Shown here piece by piece: positions 1 to 5,295 of a stretch of 5,603 nt of DNA (its first letter is position 1; each line of letters begins with the position of its first letter). Under the pieces are notes generated by a model, which did not search any database, had not been told where the DNA came from, and saw only the letters and a program-made list of their open reading frames with translations. This DNA comes from Nodosilinea sp. BSH.14 (GTDB taxonomy: Bacteria > Cyanobacteriota > Cyanobacteriia > Phormidesmidales > Phormidesmidaceae), in the NCBI GenBank assembly GCA_023264315.1, contig JALQST010000229.1, positions 1 through 5,603 of the forward strand. Direction: 5' to 3'. Position numbers and translations under genes: made by a program.

Positions 1-1
1 C

Positions 2-283
2 GTCCAGTATGTTGAAAACGAAACCCAAGACACCCTAGAACGTGATGAAAAGCTTGCCCTCGCCCTAGTACGCTTAATCGAAATTATTGGCGAAGCGGCT
101 TCAAGGGTCTCCCCAGAGAAACAGGCCGATCTGCCTCAAATACCGTGGAAAGAGATGATCGGCATGAGAAATCGCATCGTTCACGCCTACTTTGACATCG
201 ACTATAACGTGGTGTGGGACACAGCTACCCTCAACATCCCTTTCCTGATTGAGACATTAATTGAGGTACTTGATTCTGCCTAG
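2..283 (+). CDS. HepT-like ribonuclease toxin (DUF86 family), 5'-truncated by the window
   Basis: The last 93 codons of a gene whose start lies before the window. The helical protein carries GMRNRIVHAYF at visible residues 54-64. This is the RX4HXY signature of HepT toxins (R56, H61, Y63), preceded by the typical PWKEMIGMRN stretch and an IGEAASRVS helix. In characterised MntA/HepT modules, HepT is a HEPN ribonuclease that cleaves RNA, and the MntA nucleotidyltransferase silences it by adding AMP units to the motif tyrosine. The motif is intact here, so the toxin may be active. The MntA partner is not visible and would normally lie immediately upstream, outside the window. The gene is AT-richer than dnaK3 and dnaJ and lies next to an integrase remnant, in keeping with an accessory, mobile origin. 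A stand-alone DUF86 protein is the alternative. Family assignment is firm; activity is inferred. Confidence 0.85.
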   Translation, partial: VQYVENETQDTLERDEKLALALVRLIEIIGEAASRVSPEKQADLPQIPWKEMIGMRNRIVHAYFDIDYNVVWDTATLNIPFLIETLIEVLDSA

Positions 284-335
284 CAATACTATCCTAAGCT
301 AATGTGCATCTAAATTGCATGTTGACTTTCTCCAG

Positions 336-356
336 AGCCTTTGTCAAAAGGCTTTT
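336..356 (+). terminator. weak candidate intrinsic terminator after the HepT-like gene
   Basis: A perfect 7-bp stem, AGCCTTT (336-342) with AAAGGCT (347-353), closes a GTCA loop and runs into a short T tract (353-356) on the + strand. It lies 52 bp after the toxin stop codon, between two convergent genes. The stem has only three G-C pairs and the T tract is short, so termination would be weak. On the - strand no T tract follows. Confidence 0.4.
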
Positions 357-386
357 ACGGAGATCTGGCTAGTGTATTTTAGATGA

Positions 387-857
387 CTAACAGCTTAGCG
401 TTCTTCTAGCCGCATCCTGAGAGAGATGAGCGATCAAAAAATCCCGAATCTGAATCGCGTTTGCTACATCTTTAGTCGGTAGCTTAGCAATATGACTACC
501 AACCGCCGCATATTGGATCTTTAACGTAGTCTCAGAAACTTGCTTACTTCTGTAGATAGAGTACCTATCCCAGAGAGTAGACAAATCAGGGGCTTTTTCT
601 TTTCGACGCTGACTGGGCTTCAGACTGTGCCCTTGGGGCTTGTATTTGACTAGACTAGCGTCAAAGTTGTTGCTAAGGATGTCTAGCTCAATCTGCCTAG
701 CCTTTAGCTCAGCGGCCTTACGATTTTCCGGGGTATCTGATAGCCCTAAGGATAAGTATTTTTGCTTACCCCCGAACACTTGCCTAGGTAAGCGAAGCCT
801 CAAAACGCTCTTAACGGATTCGATACCGACTGTGCCCTTAGTCTGTCTTTGGCTCAT
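387..857 (-). pseudogene. Truncated tyrosine-recombinase integrase (N-terminal half only)
   Basis: A 156-residue reading frame resembling the N-terminal half of tyrosine-type site-specific integrases common in cyanobacteria. Residues 10-70 (VLRLRLPRQVFGGKQKYLSL, then DTPENRKAAELKARQIELDI) match the arm-type DNA-binding domain. Residues 92-154 (DLSTLWDRYSIYRSKQVSET onward to QDAARRTL) match the helical core-binding domain. The frame stops just after ARRTL, where relatives continue into the catalytic domain, so the R-H-R-Y active-site residues are missing; full-length relatives are roughly 350-400 residues. Downstream sequence in another frame keeps only a few plausible codons before another stop and then runs into the convergent hairpin, so the gene is broken rather than merely frameshifted. 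A GGAG ribosome-binding site 9 nt before the ATG at 857 looks intact. The start faces the 3' end of tRNA-Leu, the normal position for an island integrase. It cannot be an active recombinase by itself; it might still bind DNA. Confidence 0.8.
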
Positions 858-872
858 AGCCTCTCACTCCGA

Positions 873-924
873 ATAGTCACCGCATAGTCAAAACGGTGCA
901 GAAACGTGAGTTAAAAACGACTAT
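873..924. repeat. Three ATAGTC copies, possible integrase arm-type sites
   Basis: ATAGTCA occurs at 873-879 and again at 884-890, an 11-bp (one helical turn) spacing. The hexamer recurs inverted (GACTAT) at 919-924. All three lie in the 126-bp gap between the integrase start and the tRNA 3' end, where a tRNA-targeting integrase would bind its arm sites. The motif is short, so chance is possible; binding is inferred only from position and spacing. Confidence 0.3.
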
Positions 925-925
925 A

Positions 926-953
926 CAAGCTCACCTAATTAGTAAAGAGCTTG
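926..953. repeat. Inverted repeat between integrase and tRNA-Leu
   Basis: CAAGCTC (926-932) and GAGCTTG (947-953) form a perfect 7-bp inverted repeat around a 14-nt AT-rich spacer. A smaller hairpin, AAGAG/CTCTT, overlaps its right arm. It lies just downstream of the tRNA on the tRNA's strand, but no T tract follows on that strand, so it is not a clear terminator. A role in recombination or transcript processing is speculative. Confidence 0.35.
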
Positions 954-983
954 AAACTCTTGAGATATAAGACTTTTGAGCTA

Positions 984-1065
984 TGCGGATGAAAGGACTT
1001 GAACCTTCACTTCTTGCGAAACTAGAACCTAAATCTAGCGCGTCTACCAATTCCGCCACATCCGC
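984..1065 (-). tRNA. tRNA-Leu(UAG)
   Basis: An 82-nt cloverleaf reads on the - strand from 1065. The acceptor stem is GCGGATG paired with CATCCGC and followed by discriminator A (984). The D arm holds GCGGAATTGGTAGACGC. The anticodon stem CTAGA/TCTAG encloses loop TTTAGGT with anticodon TAG (1029-1031), which reads CUN leucine codons, chiefly CUA. A short class II variable arm (TTC-GCAA-GAA) and a T arm with loop TTCAAGT (stem GAAGG/CCTTT) complete it. The variable hairpin and the A discriminator both fit leucine identity. CCA is not encoded. All stems are intact, so the gene should be functional. Its 3' end borders an integrase remnant, which suggests it has served as an attachment site; whether the present 3' end is the original or one restored by an inserted element cannot be told here. 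Confidence 0.96.
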
Positions 1066-1078
1066 GTGTCAGTAACCC

Positions 1079-1087
1079 AGCATAGCA
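1079..1087 (-). promoter_or_regulatory. Candidate extended -10 promoter element for tRNA-Leu
   Basis: On the - strand TATGCT (1084-1079) is preceded by TGC, giving the extended -10 form TGnTATGCT. It lies 13 nt before the mature 5' end of the tRNA, which would place the transcript start just upstream of the tRNA. No good -35 hexamer is visible at the usual spacing. Confidence 0.35.
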
Positions 1088-1100
1088 AAAGAATGGTCGC

Positions 1101-1173
1101 TTGGGGAGTCTCGGCAGGGAAAATTAGCCAGAACGCCCCAATGACTTGCTAGGCAAGCCTTTGACCCATTGGG
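1101..1173. repeat. Nested and competing inverted repeats upstream of dnaK3
   Basis: CCCAATG (1137-1143) pairs perfectly with CATTGGG (1167-1173). Within that, CTTGC (1145-1149) pairs with GCAAG (1153-1157) around TAG. The same left arm, as CCCCAA (1136-1141), can instead pair with TTGGGG (1101-1106). The two folds are mutually exclusive. The block lies in the divergent gap between tRNA-Leu and dnaK3. No T tract or CIRCE-type (TTAGCACTC-N9-GAGTGCTAA) element is present. Whether it is transcribed is unknown, so operator and RNA-switch readings are both open. Confidence 0.4.
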
Positions 1174-1336
1174 AAGCGCGAATTCACGAGGCAAGGGATA
1201 AAATGTGAGGCTAGGTCATGGCAGACTATCATTAAGAAAGATGTAAGTCAGGCGGCAGATGCCGTACCTTTGCGGTGCTAGCCTGTCAGCACCTTATAGA
1301 CTGACCTCTCGCAGACCGACACCTCGACCGACCACG

Positions 1337-1342
1337 AAGGAG
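1337..1342 (+). promoter_or_regulatory. Shine-Dalgarno site that fixes the dnaK3 start
   Basis: AAGGAG lies 12 nt before the ATG at 1355. It supports that start over the in-frame ATG at 1259, which would add 32 residues before the conserved Hsp70 N-terminus and has no comparable site. Confidence 0.65.
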
Positions 1343-1354
1343 ACGCCAAAGGGA

Positions 1355-4123
1355 ATGGGAAAAGTAGTTGGCATCGACCTAGGCACCACCAACTCGGTTG
1401 TTTCTGTCATGGAAGGTGGCAAGCCCGTGGTGATTGCCAACGCGGAGGGGATGCGTACCACGCCGTCGGTGGTGGCCTTCAGTAAGGAAGGGGAGCGCCT
1501 GGTGGGGCAGTTGGCGCGGCGACAGTCGGTGCTGAACCCTCAGAATACGTTCTACGGCGTCAAGCGCTACATGGGCCGCAAATATGCGGAACTGGATGAG
1601 GCCGCCAAGCGGGTGCCCTACACCATCCGCCGCGACGAGGTGGGCAATGTGAAGGTGCGCTGTCCGCGCCTGGAGAAAGACTTTGCGCCGGAGGAACTGT
1701 CGGCCATGGTGCTGCGGAAGCTGGCGGATGAAGCCAGCCGCTACCTGGGTCAGCCCGTCACCGGGGCGGTAATTACGGTGCCCGCCTACTTTAACGACAC
1801 TCAGCGCCAAGCCACCCGCAACGCCGGACGCATCGCCGGACTGGATGTGAAGCGCATTTTAAACGAGCCCACCGCCGCCGCCCTGGCCTACGGGTTCGAC
1901 GAATCCTACAACCAAACCATCCTGGTGTTCGACCTGGGGGGCGGCACCTTCGACGTGTCGATTTTGGATGTGGGCGACGGCGTGTTTGAGGTGCGCTCCA
2001 CCGCTGGAGACACCCAACTAGGCGGGGCGGATTTTGACCAAAAAATCGTCACCTGGCTGGCGGAGGAGTTCCTAGAGCAGGAGGGGATTGATCTACGCAA
2101 GGATCGCCAAGCCCTGCAACGGCTGACCGAAGCGGCGGAAAAGGCCAAAATTGAGCTGTCTGGGGTGGCGACGACGGAAATTAGCCTGCCCTTCATCACC
2201 GCCACCAAGGACGGTCCTAAGCACATCGAAACTCGCCTCAGCCGTTCTCAATTTGAGGGGCTGTGTGGCGATCTAATTAGCCGTTTGCGTGGCCCCCTGA
2301 AGCAGGCCATCAGCGACGCCAACCTGTCGCCCAACGACATTGACGAGGTGGTGCTGGTGGGGGGCGGTAGCCGAATGCCCATGGCCCAAGACCTGGTGCG
2401 GTCGCTGATTGGCCTAGAGCCCAGCCAGAACGTCAACCCCGATGAGGCGGTGGCGGTGGGGGCGGCGATCCAGGCCGGTATCCTCACCCAGGAGGTGCAG
2501 GATATTATGCTGCTGGATGTCACCTCCCTCTCCCTGGGGTTGGAGACCATCGGCGGCGTCATGAAAAAGGTAATTCCCCGTAATACCACCATTCCGGTGC
2601 GGCGGTCGGATATTTTTTCAACGTCTGAAAATAATCAAACCTCCGTGGAAGTCCACGTCCTCCAGGGCGAGCGGGAAATGGGGGCAGACAACAAGTCCCT
2701 AGGCCGATTCAAGCTGATGGGCATTCCCCCCGCGCCCCGTGGGGTGCCCCAGGTGTTGGTGTCCTTTGATATCGATGCCAACGGCATTTTGCAGGTTTCC
2801 GCCATGGACAAAACCACTGGGCGGGAGCAAAGCCTGACGGTGCAGGGCGCGGCCAACCTGGACGAAAGCGAAGTGCAGCGGATGATCCAGGAAGCCGAAG
2901 AATACGCCGAAACCGACCGTTTGCAGCGAGAACGGGTGGAAAAACGCAACCGGGCCGAAGCCCTCACCTTCCAGGCCGAACGCCTGCTGCGGGAGGTAGC
3001 CCTAGACTTTGGGATGCAGTTTGCCCGCGAGCGTCGCCGCCGCATTGAAAGCCTCGTACAAGAACTGCGGGACGGTCTGGAACGCGGGGACGAACGCGGC
3101 ATCGACCTCGCCCAAACCGAATTGCAAGACGAACTCTACGACCTCAACCGCGAAGCCTACCTTTACGAAGCCGAGGACGACCAAGAGGGCGGCATTCTCG
3201 GCCAAATCGGCAACACCCTGAAGAAAACCTTCTCCTTCGACGACGACCTCGACGCCCGCCCCAACTACGGCTACCAGGGCGGTTCCTGGGGCAACTGGGA
3301 CGACGACTGGGACTATGACAGCCGAGGTCGTGGTGGGCCAAACTACGGTCAGCCGCCGAGTTACGGCCAGCCATCGGGCTATCAATCGCCTAGCTATGGC
3401 CAGCCCGGTTACAACGCACCGAGCTATGGCGGCAATCGACCCGCCTACGGCGGCGCAGCCTACGACACCTACCCCAATTCCGGCTACGGTCGCCCGGGCT
3501 ACGATAATCGTCCGGCGGACAACCGCCCCGTGGATAACCGTCCCAGCTACGGCCAGCCCCCCAGCTACGACAACCGACCCGCCAATAGCCGTCCCGCCGA
3601 CAGCCGACCTGTTGACAATCGTCCCGCTGATAACAGACCCGGTATTAACGACAATCCGGGCTACGGTCGTCGCGGCTACCAGGATGCTCGCTATGGCCAG
3701 GATTCCGGCTACGACAATCGGCCCTACGAAGCCCCGACCAATCGGCCCCCCGCCCCAGAGTCAGGATATGGTACCGCCCCGGCCAATCGCCCACCCGCCC
3801 CCAGGGAAGAACGTCCTAGGCCAGAACAACCTAGGGATGACCGATTCAGCCCTAGACCTGCCGCTGACTATGGCCCCAATTCCCCTAGTTCTGGCTCGAC
3901 GGATGGACAAAGGCCACCTGCCAATGGCACCAGCCCATCCCGAACGACCTCCAGCAGCTCCGGCACGAGCAACTGGGATGACGATCCTTGGGCCGATACC
4001 AGTTCCTCGGAACGCCGCCCCAACCCGCCAGCCTCCGACGGGCGCGAACTACCCCGCCGCCCCAGCCCATCGCCCGACTCCGACTATGGCAGCGATTGGG
4101 CCAGCCGCGACGAATGGCTCTAG
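1355..4123 (+). CDS. dnaK3: Hsp70 chaperone DnaK3 with long disordered repeat-rich tail
   Basis: A 922-residue Hsp70; E. coli DnaK has 638 residues and Synechocystis DnaK3 about 770. The ATPase domain (about 1-380) has the phosphate loop VGIDLGTTNS at 5-14, the catalytic-type lysine K70 in YGVKRYMGR, VPAYFNDTQRQAT at 142-154, LNEPTAAALAYG at 169-180, DLGGGTFD at 193-200 (T198), and VLVGGGSRMP at 333-342. The hydrophobic linker IMLLDVT follows at 384-390. The substrate-binding beta domain spans about 390-500, with ENNQTSVEVHVLQGE at 425-439. The helical lid spans about 500-600. From about 632 to the end the chain is low-complexity and disordered, with YGQP and DNRP repeats and acidic-aromatic motifs; there is no EEVD-type C-terminus. 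The ATG at 1355 matches the family N-terminus and has a ribosome-binding site. The J-protein gene 49 bp downstream is its likely co-chaperone and operon partner. The extension and this neighbour point to DnaK3, which in Synechococcus and Synechocystis is essential and membrane (thylakoid) associated. Localisation here is inferred. Confidence 0.93.
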   Translation: MGKVVGIDLGTTNSVVSVMEGGKPVVIANAEGMRTTPSVVAFSKEGERLVGQLARRQSVLNPQNTFYGVKRYMGRKYAELDEAAKRVPYTIRRDEVGNVKVRCPRLEKDFAPEELSAMVLRKLADEASRYLGQPVTGAVITVPAYFNDTQRQATRNAGRIAGLDVKRILNEPTAAALAYGFDESYNQTILVFDLGGGTFDVSILDVGDGVFEVRSTAGDTQLGGADFDQKIVTWLAEEFLEQEGIDLRKDRQALQRLTEAAEKAKIELSGVATTEISLPFITATKDGPKHIETRLSRSQFEGLCGDLISRLRGPLKQAISDANLSPNDIDEVVLVGGGSRMPMAQDLVRSLIGLEPSQNVNPDEAVAVGAAIQAGILTQEVQDIMLLDVTSLSLGLETIGGVMKKVIPRNTTIPVRRSDIFSTSENNQTSVEVHVLQGEREMGADNKSLGRFKLMGIPPAPRGVPQVLVSFDIDANGILQVSAMDKTTGREQSLTVQGAANLDESEVQRMIQEAEEYAETDRLQRERVEKRNRAEALTFQAERLLREVALDFGMQFARERRRRIESLVQELRDGLERGDERGIDLAQTELQDELYDLNREAYLYEAEDDQEGGILGQIGNTLKKTFSFDDDLDARPNYGYQGGSWGNWDDDWDYDSRGRGGPNYGQPPSYGQPSGYQSPSYGQPGYNAPSYGGNRPAYGGAAYDTYPNSGYGRPGYDNRPADNRPVDNRPSYGQPPSYDNRPANSRPADSRPVDNRPADNRPGINDNPGYGRRGYQDARYGQDSGYDNRPYEAPTNRPPAPESGYGTAPANRPPAPREERPRPEQPRDDRFSPRPAADYGPNSPSSGSTDGQRPPANGTSPSRTTSSSSGTSNWDDDPWADTSSSERRPNPPASDGRELPRRPSPSPDSDYGSDWASRDEWL
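3344..3433 (+). repeat. YGQP/SYG low-complexity repeats in the DnaK3 tail
   Basis: Residues 664-693 repeat the motif YGQP three times (664, 670, 681), separated by S/P/G/Y-rich spacers and ending in an APSYGG unit; further YGG and YGRP variants follow to about residue 714. Regularly spaced tyrosines among Gly, Gln, Pro and Ser resemble the low-complexity segments that in other proteins support weak self-association. No such behaviour is known for this protein; the function is inferred from composition alone. Confidence 0.75.
3500..3640 (+). repeat. DNRP pentapeptide repeat in the DnaK3 tail
   Basis: Residues 716-762 form two blocks of a 5-residue repeat. The first is YDNRP-ADNRP-VDNRP; the second is YDNRP-ANSRP-ADSRP-VDNRP-ADNRP, the two being separated by a YGQP-type spacer. 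A lone YDNRP recurs at 786-790. Each unit pairs one acidic or amide residue with one arginine, so the array is polar and charge-balanced. The DNA units are 15 bp but differ at many third codon positions. Confidence 0.85.
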
Positions 4124-4172
4124 CATGGCCCTGTCCCGATCCCCTATCCTGAAGTATCCCTGAACGCTTGAT

Positions 4173-5150
4173 ATGCAAAACTTTCGGAACTATTACGAGA
4201 TTCTGGGAGTTGCTAGGGAGGCCGACTTTGGCACGATCAAGCAGGCCTACCGTAAATTAGCCCGCCAGTATCACCCCGACCTCAACCCCGGCGACCACGT
4301 GGCCGAGGAAAAATTCAAGCTGCTGGGGGAAGCCTACGAAATCCTGTCGGACACCGACAAACGCGCCCAGTACGAGCGGTTTAGCCAATACTGGAAGCAA
4401 AAGGGCTTTCAGCGCCAGCCCGAAGCAGCGGCCACCCGTGGAGCCACCCCCAGCCGCAGCGGCGGACGGATTTCCCTGGAAGACTTTGGCTTTGGGGAAT
4501 TTCCAGACTTCAACAACTTTGTAGACCAACTGCTGAACCGTCGCGGGGATTCGGCCCAGTCAACGGTGGATGCCCCCGCCTATGCCAACGAGACCGACTA
4601 CCGGGAGCCATCGCCGGAACCCCGCCGGGGAGGACGCCGTGATGCCGAAGCCAACCTCACGGTTCCCCTAGAAAAAGCCTTCCGGGGTGGACGGGAGCGG
4701 ATTCGCCTAGAGGATGGCCGTTCCCTGGAGGTGCAAATGCCCACCGGGATGATCACCGGGCAACGGATTCGCCTGCGGGGGCAAGGGGTCGGTGGCGGCA
4801 ACCTATACCTGCGGATTGAGGTGGAGCCCCACCCGCTGTTTAAGCTTCAGGGCAGCGATATTTTTTGTCGGTTGCCGATTACCCCTAGCGAAGCCGCCCT
4901 GGGCAGCACCATCGAGATCCCAACGCTGGACGGCCCCCAGCGCACCACGCTACCTCAAGGGGCACAAACCGGACAGCGCATTCGCCTGGTGGGGCGGGGC
5001 TACCCCATCGGCCAGGAACGGGGGGATTTGATTCTCGAATTAGAGGTGGTGATTCCTACCCGGTTGAGCGACCGGGAAAAGGCACTCTATGAAGAGTTAC
5101 GCCACATGGAAAGTCTTCATCCTAGGGCCAACTGGATGGGCATGACCTAG
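4173..5150 (+). CDS. dnaJ: Class B J-domain co-chaperone (DnaJ/CbpA type), partner of DnaK3
   Basis: A 325-residue J-protein. The J domain occupies about residues 6-70 (NYYEILGV start, HPD at 34-36, helix III ending in YEILSDTDKRAQYERF) and should stimulate Hsp70 ATP hydrolysis. A short Gly/Phe-type segment, EDFGFGEFPDFNNF, sits at 103-116, followed by a charged linker rich in Pro and Arg (to about 155). Two beta-rich client-binding domains follow (about 156-225 and 226-295), with PLEKAFRGG, PHPLFKLQGSDI and ERGDLILELEV. There is no CxxCxGxG zinc finger and only one cysteine (C232), so it is CbpA-like rather than a full class A DnaJ. The start MQNFRNYYEILGV is typical, though no clear Shine-Dalgarno precedes it. 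That fits translation after dnaK3, whose stop is 49 bp upstream with no terminator between. The layout matches the cyanobacterial dnaK3-dnaJ pair, so it may be called dnaJ3. Confidence 0.92.
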   Translation: MQNFRNYYEILGVAREADFGTIKQAYRKLARQYHPDLNPGDHVAEEKFKLLGEAYEILSDTDKRAQYERFSQYWKQKGFQRQPEAAATRGATPSRSGGRISLEDFGFGEFPDFNNFVDQLLNRRGDSAQSTVDAPAYANETDYREPSPEPRRGGRRDAEANLTVPLEKAFRGGRERIRLEDGRSLEVQMPTGMITGQRIRLRGQGVGGGNLYLRIEVEPHPLFKLQGSDIFCRLPITPSEAALGSTIEIPTLDGPQRTTLPQGAQTGQRIRLVGRGYPIGQERGDLILELEVVIPTRLSDREKALYEELRHMESLHPRANWMGMT

Positions 5151-5155
5151 GTGTG

Positions 5156-5180
5156 ATCCCCTTGCCATGGCGGAGGGGAT
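5156..5180. repeat. Inverted repeat just after dnaJ
   Basis: ATCCCCT (5156-5162) pairs perfectly with AGGGGAT (5174-5180), and the interior GCCATGGC extends the dyad across a small mismatch. It begins 5 nt after the dnaJ stop, the usual place for a transcript end or 3' stabiliser. No T tract follows on either strand, so it is not a standard intrinsic terminator, though the GC-rich stem could still mark the operon's 3' end. Confidence 0.5.
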
Positions 5181-5191
5181 ATGGGGGTTAA

Positions 5192-5211
5192 GGAAACGAC
5201 GTAACGTTTCC
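5192..5211. repeat. 20-bp dyad, possible operator
   Basis: GGAAACG (5192-5198) and CGTTTCC (5205-5211) form a perfect 7-bp inverted repeat around ACGTAA. The compact symmetry and its place 84 bp before the next start codon suit a dimeric regulator's binding site. No T tract follows. The identity of any regulator is unknown. Confidence 0.4.
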
Positions 5212-5245
5212 CATGCAATTGTCGTCAGGTTGGGGAGGCCATCTA

Positions 5246-5270
5246 GGATAGAACAAAGTCTTTTCTATCC
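5246..5270. repeat. 8-bp inverted repeat in the leader of the 3' gene
   Basis: GGATAGAA (5246-5253) and TTCTATCC (5263-5270) match perfectly around a 9-nt spacer, ending 25 bp before the ATG at 5296. The left arm overlaps TAGGAT (5244-5249), a poor -10 candidate. If transcribed, the hairpin would sit in the 5' leader close to the start codon and could affect translation; this is inference from position. Confidence 0.4.
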
Positions 5271-5295
5271 CCCCACCCTTCTCCACCCCAGAGCT

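Noticed and set aside
640..876. A 78-codon plus-strand frame opposite the integrase remnant
   Set aside because: It lies antisense to recognisable integrase sequence and its product shows no family features.
1161..1204. Promoter for dnaK3 formed by TTGACC (1161-1166) and TAAAAT (1199-1204)
   Set aside because: The two hexamers are 32 bp apart, far from the usual 17, and no better pair was found; the promoter is left unassigned.
1259..1354. In-frame 32-residue N-terminal extension of DnaK3, rich in Ser, Arg, Pro and Thr and looking like a transit peptide
   Set aside because: The conserved Hsp70 N-terminus starts at 1355 with AAGGAG upstream, while the ATG at 1259 has no good ribosome-binding site; transit peptides are not expected in bacteria.
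1066..1354. CIRCE/HrcA operator upstream of the heat-shock gene
   Set aside because: No TTAGCACTC-N9-GAGTGCTAA-like sequence is present.
3315..4163. A 282-codon open frame overlapping the dnaK3 tail in another frame and ending just before dnaJ
   Set aside because: Its Thr/Ala/Pro/Ile-rich product has no recognisable domain and follows from the repetitive GC-rich codons of the DnaK3 tail; the dnaK3 frame is clearly the coding one.
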